The translations under genes were made by a program, and so were the position numbers. Source: Nanobdellota archaeon (lineage in GTDB: Archaea; Nanobdellota; Nanobdellia; Woesearchaeales; GW2011-AR9). Taken from it: a stretch of 6,867 bases of DNA. Positions within the stretch are counted from its first letter, which is position 1. Every line of letters begins with the position of its first letter. The stretch covers positions 1 to 6,867 of the forward strand of contig JAUYQE010000134.1 in NCBI GenBank assembly GCA_030695605.1, written 5' to 3'. Shown one piece after another: positions 1 to 4,598 of this stretch. The notes beneath the pieces were generated by a model, which did no database searches, was not told the DNA's origin, and saw only the letters and a list, made by a program, of their open reading frames with translations.

Positions 1-1
1 G

Positions 2-139
2 TTTATGGCTTCCATAGGACACATCACTCTGGAGACCGCAAAAGAATACGTAAAAAACCACAGGGCTCATGACGCCAAAGACTCTCGTCGTAGGAATCCC
101 CACCATTTATGGTTGGGGAGGAGGTCAAATAAATCGTGA
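2..139 (+). CDS. tnpA: C-terminal fragment of probable IS200/IS605 TnpA (Y1 transposase), cut by window edge
   Basis: The frame starting at base 2 is open from the window edge to a TGA at 137-139. The visible 45 residues begin FMASIGHITLETAKEYVKNH. This resembles the end of HUH/Y1 single-strand transposases, where a strand reading roughly 'vGsvs' is followed by a helix ending in 'YIxNQ'. The catalytic HUH and tyrosine would lie upstream and are not visible. The remaining residues (RAHDAKDSRRRNPHHLWLGRRSNKS) are read straight through the element's right-end hairpin, and the stop codon falls about 9 bases beyond the predicted element boundary at 128. The tail is therefore probably not a functional domain. 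The family call rests on a short stretch and on the adjoining right end. It could instead be a decayed copy. Confidence 0.5.
   Translation, partial: FMASIGHITLETAKEYVKNHRAHDAKDSRRRNPHHLWLGRRSNKS
87..128 (+). mobile_element. Right end (RE) of an IS200/IS605-type element, omega-RNA-like hairpin and TCAA cleavage site
   Basis: The string ggaatcccc (93-101) leads into a hairpin. Its arms are ccccaccat (98-106) and atggttgggg (109-118), paired with one bulged base, followed by ggaggaggtcaa ending at 128. From memory, many archaeal IS605/IS1341-type elements end as 'GGAATCCCC-stem-GGGGAGGANGTCAA', where the 3' end of the TnpB guide RNA (omega-RNA/reRNA) coincides with the right end. TCAA is the right cleavage site known for ISHp608. 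On this reading the element ends at base 128, and bases from 129 on are host DNA and the position of the guide segment. The left end and any tnpB lie outside the window. Confidence 0.6.
126..133 (+). promoter_or_regulatory. Possible TATA box at the element/host junction
   Basis: The string caaataaa lies 20-33 nt before the two candidate ATGs at 153 and 159, in the range for an archaeal leaderless transcript starting at 159. It straddles the predicted element boundary (128/129), so the insertion may have built or altered the promoter. The match is weak. Confidence 0.3.
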
Positions 140-152
140 AGAAGTGTTGACT

Positions 153-575
153 ATGAAAATGAAAGTATTTCATTGTGTTGAAACTTATGCTACACCAGAG
201 GGTTTAGAAGGAGAAGTTAATAAATTCCTCGAATCAGGGATACGCGTAGTGTCCCCTCCACAGATAATACAAAATTCTTCGGTTGCTTGGCATGCAGTAG
301 TTTTCTATGAGCAGCCTTCTTCTCCCGGCATAAACGATGATGATCGCCAGCAACGGTCGCTTACGGCAGAAGACGTGCAGAAGTCTGAACGGCTTACGGA
401 AGCATATTGTCGTCAAGGGGGAATACCTTACGAAAGAGTTTTTTTTTTATCTAAAGAAGAAGTGGAGAAAAGGCTCGCCGAGGGTGAACCGATCATTGCT
501 GCTGGTGAAGCTGCTTTGCGTGAAGTACAGCGGAAAGCGGGTACCGTTTATATTTCTGATAAACGCCGCAAATAG
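153..575 (+). CDS. Hypothetical protein, 140 aa, soluble
   Basis: I chose the ATG at 153 (MKMKVFHCVE; the ATG at 159 is an equal alternative). The open frame continues upstream to 69, but that part is read through the transposon end and is unlikely to be native. The N-terminal ~55 residues have alternating strands and one amphipathic helix: MKVFHCVET, then PEGLEGEVNKFLES, then GIRVVSPPQII and SSVAWHAVVFYE. This resembles small alpha/beta proteins of the Cse60/'HxxVVFYE' kind, in which a short beta-strand protein ends in a hydrophobic strand. That likeness is only structural. The C-terminal half is charged and helical, carries EDVQKSERL and KEEVEKRLAEG, and ends in a basic tail (SDKRRK). There is no signal peptide and no catalytic motif I recognise. 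The gene stands alone between the IS end and the toxin-antitoxin pair. Confidence 0.6.
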   Translation: MKMKVFHCVETYATPEGLEGEVNKFLESGIRVVSPPQIIQNSSVAWHAVVFYEQPSSPGINDDDRQQRSLTAEDVQKSERLTEAYCRQGGIPYERVFFLSKEEVEKRLAEGEPIIAAGEAALREVQRKAGTVYISDKRRK

Positions 576-679
576 AACTATCCTATTAGCCACCGGCTCT
601 TTTCAAAAGTTCTAACAGAATACGCTACAATGGGAACTTCCCACCATCCGGTATTTAGCGGAAATATTAAAACGAAAGA

Positions 680-689
680 TTTAAATAAA
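680..689 (+). promoter_or_regulatory. TATA box of the toxin-antitoxin operon
   Basis: The string tttaaataaa is centred about 30 nt before the ATG at 715, which fits an archaeal box A giving a leaderless or nearly leaderless mRNA. The AT-rich stretch tatataactatatata (696-711) between the box and the ATG may ease melting. It could also serve as an alternative TATA sequence, but it is too close to the ATG for that. Confidence 0.6.
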
Positions 690-714
690 ATGTCTTATAT
701 AACTATATATAACA

Positions 715-981
715 ATGGAACGGGTAACAATTTTACACAGCCCCACACTGGAATCCGTATTTATGGTAGAGGAAACTCTTCAAAAACATAGCCAAGAATG
801 TGGCAAGTATCAGCTCTGGAAGAAGCTTCCTAAAAAAATGATGTATCAAACCTTTCAAGTTATTTTAGATTACCTAGAACAATCAGGGAAAATAATTATT
901 GATAAAGAGGGGTGTGTTATTTGGACTTTTAATCCGGCAAGAATAAAAAGATTAATCAAAGAGGAGTTAATGGTACGATGA
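715..981 (+). CDS. Probable antitoxin with winged-helix-like fold (88 aa)
   Basis: This small protein has no signal peptide. Residues 33-58 (QLWKKLPKKMMYQTFQVILDYLEQSG) look like the recognition part of a winged helix: a helix, a turn (LPKKM) and a long helix. They are followed by a beta wing (KIIIDKEGCVIWTF, 59-72) and a basic C-terminal helix (ARIKRLIKEEL). Its stop overlaps the start of the RelE/ParE-like gene by 4 nt (ATGA at 978-981), which implies coupled translation in the usual antitoxin-then-toxin order. I infer that it neutralises the toxin and binds the operon promoter. I recall similar archaeal 'LWKKLPKK-MYQT' proteins beside RelE-like toxins. It has no ribbon-helix-helix or AbrB motif, so it is not one of the common RelB-type antitoxins. 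The pairing is the strongest evidence, and DNA binding is inferred from fold only. Confidence 0.6.
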   Translation: MERVTILHSPTLESVFMVEETLQKHSQECGKYQLWKKLPKKMMYQTFQVILDYLEQSGKIIIDKEGCVIWTFNPARIKRLIKEELMVR

Positions 982-1313
982 ACAAACAGAGTCACGTCGC
1001 TTTTATCACCCAGAAACTCAAAGAACAATTCCAATATCTTAAAGAAGGGAAGTTTGAGGATCAGCAACTGTACAAATTTATTGATAGGGCTCTTGATGAC
1101 TTGAAGCAGAACCCAACGTGTGGCCTAAAAATACCCCGAAAGCTTTGGCCAAAAGAATATGTTCAAAAATACAACATCACCAACTTATGGAAATACGATT
1201 TACCAAGTGCTTGGCGATTAGTCTACACTATTGAAAGTGACGAAGTAAAGATAGTAAGCATAATTCTGGAATGGTTTGGTCATAAAGACTACGAAAAGAG
1301 ATTCAACTATTGA
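978..1313 (+). CDS. RelE/ParE superfamily toxin (111 aa)
   Basis: The layout is that of the RelE/ParE fold. Two N-terminal helices (residues 8-45, ending IDRALDDLKQNP) are followed by GLKIPRKLWPKEY (49-61) and a strand run WKYDLPSAWRLVYTIES (71-87). The protein ends EVKIVSIILEWFGHKDYEKRFNY. The 'D-LP-AWRLVY' strand with Arg80, and the terminal 'HKDYEKRF' with His102, Tyr105 and Arg108, match positions that hold basic and tyrosine residues in ribosome-dependent mRNA interferases. RelE relatives cleave mRNA in the ribosomal A site, while ParE relatives inhibit gyrase. The basic/Tyr tail favours the RelE type, without proof. The length is slightly above that of RelE (~95 aa), and no residue is obviously broken. 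The start overlaps the antitoxin stop by 4 nt, and a T-run follows about 60 nt downstream. Confidence 0.75.
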   Translation: MNKQSHVAFITQKLKEQFQYLKEGKFEDQQLYKFIDRALDDLKQNPTCGLKIPRKLWPKEYVQKYNITNLWKYDLPSAWRLVYTIESDEVKIVSIILEWFGHKDYEKRFNY

Positions 1314-1375
1314 GCTCTCAGTACGTTCCGCTCCAGAAGAAATCGGGGGAGACCGAGCTTCGTAAAGGTGCATGG

Positions 1376-1382
1376 TTTTTTT
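1376..1382 (+). terminator. Oligo-T terminator of the toxin-antitoxin operon
   Basis: Seven consecutive T lie 62 nt after the toxin stop and just before the srp54 promoter. Archaeal RNA polymerase stops at such T-runs without needing a hairpin. A weak inverted repeat (atggt at 1372-1376, accat at 1390-1394) surrounds it. Confidence 0.5.
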
Positions 1383-1398
1383 GCCGAAGACCATTATC

Positions 1399-1406
1399 TT
1401 TAAATA
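1399..1406 (+). promoter_or_regulatory. TATA box of srp54
   Basis: The string tttaaata is centred 27 nt before the ATG at 1429, so transcription should begin at or next to the start codon (leaderless). There is no Shine-Dalgarno sequence in the intervening pyrimidine-rich ccctttttcttcttc. Confidence 0.65.
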
Positions 1407-1428
1407 AACTCTGCCCTTTTTCTTCTTC

Positions 1429-2778
1429 ATGGTTCTCGAGAAGCTCGGCGATTCGCTGAAGAACACGCTGAAGAAGATTACCCAAGCCGTTTTTGTAGAC
1501 GATACGCTCATCAATGAGCTGGTGAAAGATATCCAGCGGGCGTTGCTGCAGTCAGATGCCAATGTGCAGCTGGTTTTAGATCTCAGCAAGAAGATCAAAG
1601 AGCGGGCTAAAGAAAGCACGCCCGCAGGGATAACCAAGCGGGAGCAGCTCGTCACGATTGTCTATGAAGAGCTGACGAACTTCCTGGGCAAAGAAACGAA
1701 AGAGATCGCCATCACCAAAAAGCCCACGCAGATCATGCTCGTCGGCCTGTTCGGCAGTGGGAAAACGACGACCGCTGGTAAGCTCGCCAAATTCTACAAG
1801 AAGCGCGGCTATAAAGTGGCGGTGCTGCAGACGGACACCTGGCGCCCTGCTGCCTATGATCAGCTGGAGCAATTAGCGCAGCAGGTGGGGGTAGATTTTT
1901 TTGGCATCAAGCGGGAAAAAGATCCCGTGCTGATCTATCAGGCGTTTGAAAAAAAGCTGCAGCAATACGATGTGGTGCTTGTCGATACGGCGGGAAGAGA
2001 TGCGCTTTCTGCTGAGCTTATTCAGGAACTCCACCAGCTGCAGGCGGCCGTGGAAGCAGACGAGCGGCTGCTGGTGCTTTCCGGCGATCTCGGACAGGCC
2101 GCCCAGCAGCAAGCCAAAGCGTTCCATGACATCTGCAACGTTACCGGCCTTATTGTGACGAAGCTGGAAGGCACGGCGAAAGGGGGCGGGGCACTCTCTG
2201 CGTGTGCAGTTACGGGTGCGTCGGTGGTCTTTATCGGCGTCGGAGAAAAAATTGACGATCTGGAATTATTTCATCCCCAGCGGTTCGTGGGCCGATTGAT
2301 CGGCATGGGCGATCTGGAAACGCTGCTGGAAAAAGCGCAAGAAGCCATCTCCGAAGAAACGGCTCAGGACTTGCAGGAGAAATTCCTGAAAGGGGAATTC
2401 ACGCTCATTGATTTGTACGAGCAGATGAAAGCGCTGAAGAAAATGGGCTCTTTAAAGAAACTGATGAGCATGATTCCGGGCATGGGCTCTCTGCAGCTGC
2501 CCAAAGAGATGATGGATGTGCAGGAAGGCAAGCTGGAAAAATGGAAATTTGCCATGGATTCCATGACCAGAGCAGAGTTAGAAAATCCGGACATCATCTC
2601 TGCCGAGCGGGCAGATAGGATTGCCGCCGGTTCTGGCTTGAAGATAACGGAAGTCCGAGAGCTGCTGAAGCATTACAAAGAATCCAAGAAGCTCATGAAG
2701 ATGTTCAAAGGCGAGCAGGATATCGGCAAGCTCATGAAGCGCATGGGCGGCAAATTGCCGAAAGGGATAGGGATATGA
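1429..2778 (+). CDS. srp54: Signal recognition particle GTPase SRP54
   Basis: This is the GTPase of the archaeal signal recognition particle. It binds signal peptides of nascent membrane and secreted proteins together with 7S RNA, and docks on FtsY at the membrane. The 449 aa length is normal. The N domain helices cover residues 1-90. The G domain has G1 GLFGSGKTTT (106-115), G2 DTWRPAAYDQL (136-146), G3 DTAGR (186-190), G4 TKLEGTAKGGGAL (244-256) and the closing GVGEKIDDLELF (270-281). The Met-rich M domain follows from about 320, with IPGMGSL (349-355) and the RNA-binding RIAAGSG (397-403). The M domain separates it from FtsY. Several usually fixed positions differ: Phe108 for the Gln of G1, Glu247 for the Asp of the G4 TKxD motif, SGDLGQ for the D-rich strand before GQ, and Ala400 in RIARGSG. 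The codon frame is intact. It probably shares its transcript with the small gene at 2788. Confidence 0.95.
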   Translation: MVLEKLGDSLKNTLKKITQAVFVDDTLINELVKDIQRALLQSDANVQLVLDLSKKIKERAKESTPAGITKREQLVTIVYEELTNFLGKETKEIAITKKPTQIMLVGLFGSGKTTTAGKLAKFYKKRGYKVAVLQTDTWRPAAYDQLEQLAQQVGVDFFGIKREKDPVLIYQAFEKKLQQYDVVLVDTAGRDALSAELIQELHQLQAAVEADERLLVLSGDLGQAAQQQAKAFHDICNVTGLIVTKLEGTAKGGGALSACAVTGASVVFIGVGEKIDDLELFHPQRFVGRLIGMGDLETLLEKAQEAISEETAQDLQEKFLKGEFTLIDLYEQMKALKKMGSLKKLMSMIPGMGSLQLPKEMMDVQEGKLEKWKFAMDSMTRAELENPDIISAERADRIAAGSGLKITEVRELLKHYKESKKLMKMFKGEQDIGKLMKRMGGKLPKGIGI

Positions 2779-2784
2779 GGTGAG
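2779..2784 (+). promoter_or_regulatory. Shine-Dalgarno site GGTGAG between srp54 and the next gene
   Basis: The string ggtgag begins directly after the srp54 stop (TGA 2776-2778) and ends 3 nt before the ATG at 2788. It is complementary to the archaeal 16S 3' end. It fixes the start of the downstream gene and shows co-transcription with srp54. Confidence 0.75.
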
Positions 2785-2787
2785 AAG

Positions 2788-3081
2788 ATGAACTATATTG
2801 ATTTAAAAAAGGTGAATAAAGAAGTAATGGAAGAAGTGTTGGTTGCTATTGAAAACCTGCAGAAAGCCGGCAAAGGGCTGAGTGAAGAAATTGGCGCTCT
2901 CTTGTATGAACAGCGCAGGCAAAGCCAGCTTCAAGGGACTGAGGCTCGCACGGTCTTTAACGAGCAGGCCATGGCAAAGATAGAATTACGCTTTAAAGAT
3001 GTGAAAGAAAAAGCTCGTCTTTTGGTAAAGAAAAAGAGAGCGATAGTCAAAACTGTTAGAAACGCTTTTTTCAGCGGGTAA
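2788..3081 (+). CDS. Small helical hypothetical protein downstream of srp54 (97 aa)
   Basis: I do not recognise a family. The protein is almost wholly helical and rich in Lys, Glu and Gln. Residues 10-55 (NKEVMEEVLVAIENLQKAGKGLSEEIGALLYEQRRQSQ) and 60-92 (NEQAMAKIELRFKDVKEKARLLVKKKRAIVKTVRNAF) could form a two-helix coiled coil, the second helix strongly basic. There is no signal peptide, Cys or membrane segment. The start is set by the GGTGAG site 9-4 nt upstream. Tight placement behind srp54 and the basic second helix would suit an RNA- or ribosome-associated accessory protein, but that is guesswork from position and charge. It could equally be an unrelated passenger. No terminator is evident right after its stop. 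Confidence 0.75.
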   Translation: MNYIDLKKVNKEVMEEVLVAIENLQKAGKGLSEEIGALLYEQRRQSQLQGTEARTVFNEQAMAKIELRFKDVKEKARLLVKKKRAIVKTVRNAFFSG

Positions 3082-3106
3082 ACTGCACAGGATTTTCCAC
3101 TAATCT

Positions 3107-3149
3107 ATGGTCAATGGCATGACCATCACACCCCCCCTGTGAGGGTGGT
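3107..3149 (+). repeat. Two overlapping hairpins in the intergenic region
   Basis: A perfect 7-bp inverted repeat (atggtca 3107-3113, tgaccat 3120-3126, loop atggca) overlaps a second hairpin. The second has acca-tcaca (3122-3130) pairing with tgtga (3138-3142) and tggt (3146-3149), closing on a loop of seven C with a bulged ggg. The two are mutually exclusive, because bases 3122-3126 belong to both. This may be a 3' end structure of the srp54 operon or a binding site. There is no following T-run within 10 nt, so it is not a bacterial-type terminator. Confidence 0.4.
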
Positions 3150-3166
3150 GGTCGGTTCATTTTTGA

Positions 3167-3335
3167 GTACGTATCAAGTCTGCCCACAGGCCGCTCGCTC
3201 GGTCGGTTCTGGGATTTTAAGCCCGTCCAAAGCTTGATGTTCCTATCGATGAAACCGAACAATGTACTTCTTTTGAACAATAGCCGTTCCGAGCTCGCCT
3301 CTTGGCCAAGCGGGCAGACTTGACTGAATACGTAC
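3167..3335 (+). repeat. 19-bp inverted repeat enclosing nested stems: candidate structured RNA or MITE-like element
   Basis: Bases 3167-3174 (gtacgtat) pair with 3328-3335 (atacgtac), and 3175-3185 (caagtctgccc) pair with 3312-3322 (gggcagacttg). This makes 19 bp interrupted only by a 5-nt bulge (actga, 3323-3327). Nested inside are ggcc (3189-3192 with 3304-3307), gctcgg/ccgagc (3197-3202 with 3289-3294), directly stacked on tcggtt/aaccga (3203-3208 with 3253-3258), and a small ggg/ccc hairpin (3211-3224). The 3' arm is followed by five T (3337-3341). The 8-mer tttttgag occurs at both edges (3160-3167 and 3337-3344), like a target duplication. I see no TATA box upstream on the + strand, no tRNA, and none of the conserved blocks of SRP or RNase P RNA. 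No coding frame of interest crosses it. Confidence 0.5.
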
Positions 3336-3349
3336 CTTTTTGAGAAACA

Positions 3350-3356
3350 TTTAAGT
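3350..3356 (+). promoter_or_regulatory. Possible TATA box for the gene at 3380
   Basis: The string tttaagt lies 24-30 nt before the ATG at 3380, as for the leaderless promoters elsewhere in the window. It is less canonical than the others. The sequence also reads acttaaa on the - strand, so it could serve a reverse transcript across the inverted repeat. Confidence 0.4.
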
Positions 3357-3379
3357 GTAAAACAGATAATAACAGCACT

Positions 3380-3688
3380 ATGGGAATATTATTCAAGACC
3401 TATAACCGAAAACAGCAGCTCCACCTCTATCGGGAACTCTGGGTAATACCCACGAAACGGCAATTGGAAGAGCTCCTGAGCTTCTTTCCCCAGCAGGAAT
3501 TGACCAAACTGAAGCTCACTCCCGTGGGAAGCTCTATTGAAGTAGAATTAAACGGCTGCATCATCACCTGCCAAGACACTGCTGACCTGAAAGCTAAATT
3601 CTCTTATCTGGTTGATCTCAAGGAGAAGTACCAGAAGATATTGCCGGTGAAGAAAATGTCACCTCAGAGCAAGGTTACTTCTAAGTAG
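3380..3688 (+). CDS. Hypothetical protein (102 aa)
   Basis: I do not recognise this protein. It begins MGILFKTYNRKQQLHLYREL, then has a strand-helix WVIPTKRQLEELLSFFP (22-38), a beta hairpin KLKLTPVGSSIEVELNGCIITCQD (44-67) and a helix ADLKAKFSYLVDLKEKYQKIL (68-88). It ends in a basic, probably unstructured tail (PVKKMSPQSKVTSK). The single Cys pair CIITC is not followed by a second pair, so zinc binding is not supported. There is no signal peptide or membrane helix, so it is presumably cytoplasmic. It has its own TATA-like box and no Shine-Dalgarno sequence. Another TATA box follows its stop, so it is probably monocistronic. Confidence that it is real rests on its AUG, promoter spacing and even composition. 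Confidence 0.6.
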   Translation: MGILFKTYNRKQQLHLYRELWVIPTKRQLEELLSFFPQQELTKLKLTPVGSSIEVELNGCIITCQDTADLKAKFSYLVDLKEKYQKILPVKKMSPQSKVTSK

Positions 3689-3694
3689 CGAACA

Positions 3695-3702
3695 TTTATA
3701 AA
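3695..3702 (+). promoter_or_regulatory. TATA box of the gene at 3745
   Basis: The string tttataaa is a strong box A. Transcription would begin around 3722-3728, leaving a short leader that contains the GGTGAG ribosome site at 3735-3740. This gene differs from the leaderless ones nearby. Confidence 0.65.
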
Positions 3703-3734
3703 TAAACTTGTGAACTCACTTTTAAAACAGTACG

Positions 3735-3740
3735 GGTGAG
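3735..3740 (+). promoter_or_regulatory. Shine-Dalgarno site that decides the start at 3745
   Basis: The string ggtgag ends 4 nt before the ATG at 3745. An in-frame GTG at 3736 lies within this site and would add only three residues (MRN), so the ATG is the better start. Confidence 0.7.
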
Positions 3741-3744
3741 AAAC

Positions 3745-4449
3745 ATGACATTACAATTAACTGGACAAAACGAATCGGGAGGATTATATCAAGAGTTTTA
3801 TGGCTCTCTTCTCCAACAGATGCCTATTCTCATTGCCCGCGGATTAGATCCGATTTCCGTTGCCGGAGCTATCGGCAGACGGGAATCAGCTCCTGCTGAT
3901 GTTATTGATGAATGGAGACGCAATTACATTTTTACTGGCGATGGTGCAGCATACGATGGACGAAATAATGCTAAAATCATATTAAATGCCGCTCTCTTGC
4001 GTGAAATTAATTCGAATACTCAACTTATTAATGGCGCGAGGATTCTCTCCAACGATCAATGGGAAGAACTGCACGGCGATGCTGTTCTCTATCTCAGTGC
4101 AGACAAAGTTGGTCAAGCTCACAATAACGGATTTGTCAAAAGAAAGGGCGTATGGCAGCCAGAAAATACTGTTGTTGGGGATGTCTGGGAACACCTTAGC
4201 CAGGGAAAGGATTTGAAAGACTACGCTGAGATGGTAAGTAAAGCTTCAGGAAGCAATTATGTTATGTGGCTATGGTTTGATAGAAACCACTATACATCAC
4301 CAGTTATGCGGTCCTTGGTGCTCGATAGAATTGACCTCAATTCGGGCGTTTATGGTAACAACGACCTTAACGACGACGTTGGCCGTCTGGTCGGGGTAGC
4401 GCCAGAGGCGCACATTGCGCGCGAAAAAGCACTTGAAGAACGAGTCTGA
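3745..4449 (+). CDS. Hypothetical protein (234 aa), possibly of a DPANN-archaeal paralogous family
   Basis: No enzymatic motif is recognisable. The N-terminal 60 residues are helical (GLYQEFYGSLLQQMPILIARGLDPISVAGAIGRR). A conserved-looking middle follows: YIFTGDGAAYDGRNNAKIILNAALLREI (residues 53-80) and GARILSNDQWEELHGDAVLYLSADKVGQAHNNGFVKRKGVWQPEN (85-129). After that come VGDVWEHLSQGKDLKDYAEMVS and NYVMWLWFDRNHYTSPVMRSLVLDRIDLNSGVYGNNDLND. I recall uncharacterised Woesearchaeota proteins sharing the 'NDQWEELHGDAVLYLSADKV' and 'VYGNNDLDDDxGRLVGVAPEAH' phrases, often in several copies per genome. This is memory rather than a search. There is no signal peptide or membrane helix. It is a single gene with its own TATA box and a T-run about 85 nt after its stop. 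The function is unknown. Confidence 0.8.
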   Translation: MTLQLTGQNESGGLYQEFYGSLLQQMPILIARGLDPISVAGAIGRRESAPADVIDEWRRNYIFTGDGAAYDGRNNAKIILNAALLREINSNTQLINGARILSNDQWEELHGDAVLYLSADKVGQAHNNGFVKRKGVWQPENTVVGDVWEHLSQGKDLKDYAEMVSKASGSNYVMWLWFDRNHYTSPVMRSLVLDRIDLNSGVYGNNDLNDDVGRLVGVAPEAHIAREKALEERV

Positions 4450-4490
4450 TCTGCTCTTTAATCTGGAAAAGCGTTTGAATTCAACGGCAT

Positions 4491-4541
4491 CGTGTATGCA
4501 CCCGTACACGGCGTTTCACGAGAATAAATCCTCTTTTTTTT
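4491..4541 (+). terminator. Hairpin and T8 terminator after the hypothetical gene
   Basis: A 6-bp hairpin (cgtgta 4491-4496, tacacg 4505-4510) is followed 23 nt later by eight T (4534-4541), about 85 nt after the stop at 4449. The T-run alone is enough for an archaeal terminator. It insulates the metal-regulated cluster that begins at 4569. Confidence 0.5.
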
Positions 4542-4568
4542 CAGAAGTTGTTCCTTTCCATCCCAATC

Positions 4569-4576
4569 TTTATATA
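4569..4576 (+). promoter_or_regulatory. TATA box of the regulator/oxidase operon
   Basis: The string tttatata is centred about 27 nt before the ATG at 4599. The transcript should start at or next to that ATG. No later promoter is seen within the cluster, so the genes from 4599 to the window end probably form one operon. Confidence 0.7.
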
Positions 4577-4577
4577 C

Positions 4578-4597
4578 TAGTTAGGTTAACCTAACTA
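4578..4597 (+). promoter_or_regulatory. DtxR/MntR-type operator, perfect 20-bp palindrome
   Basis: The half site tagttaggtt (4578-4587) is followed by its exact complement aacctaacta (4588-4597). The core ttaggttaacctaa resembles the DtxR/IdeR-type operator (consensus close to TTAGGTTAGCCTAACCTAA). It fills the space between the TATA box (ends 4576) and the start codon (4599), covering the expected transcription start. A bound dimer pair would block the polymerase. I infer metal-dependent autorepression by the regulator encoded next. Confidence 0.8.
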
Positions 4598-4598
4598 T

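Noticed and set aside
69..152. Extended N-terminus of the gene at 153 starting at ATG 69 (MTPKTLVVGIPTIYGWGGG...)
   Set aside because: This stretch is a translation of the transposon right-end hairpin in another frame. The ATGs at 153 and 159 start the part that looks like native protein.
337..615. 92-codon open frame on the + strand inside the first hypothetical gene
   Set aside because: It overlaps the longer frame out of phase and gives a low-complexity translation with no promoter or ribosome site.
573..615. 7-bp inverted repeat (tagaact 573-579, agttcta 609-615) after the first gene as a terminator
   Set aside because: The loop is 29 nt, no T-run follows, and such short repeats are expected by chance.
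1218..1655. 145-codon open frame on the - strand across the toxin end and srp54 start
   Set aside because: It lies opposite two well-supported genes and their promoter, and its Ser-rich translation is typical of an antisense shadow.
1429..2778. FtsY (SRP receptor)
   Set aside because: A Met-rich C-terminal M domain with the GSG RNA-binding motif is present, and there is no acidic A domain at the N-terminus.
3133..3341. CRISPR array
   Set aside because: The repeats here are one inverted pair and short 8-9 base direct repeats, not regularly spaced identical units.
3082..3379. tRNA, 7S (SRP) RNA or RNase P RNA in the gene-poor stretch
   Set aside because: No GGTTCRA T-loop with a fitting cloverleaf was found on either strand. 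The SRP helix 8 block and the RNase P GAGGAAAGUC and ACAGAA blocks are not visible.
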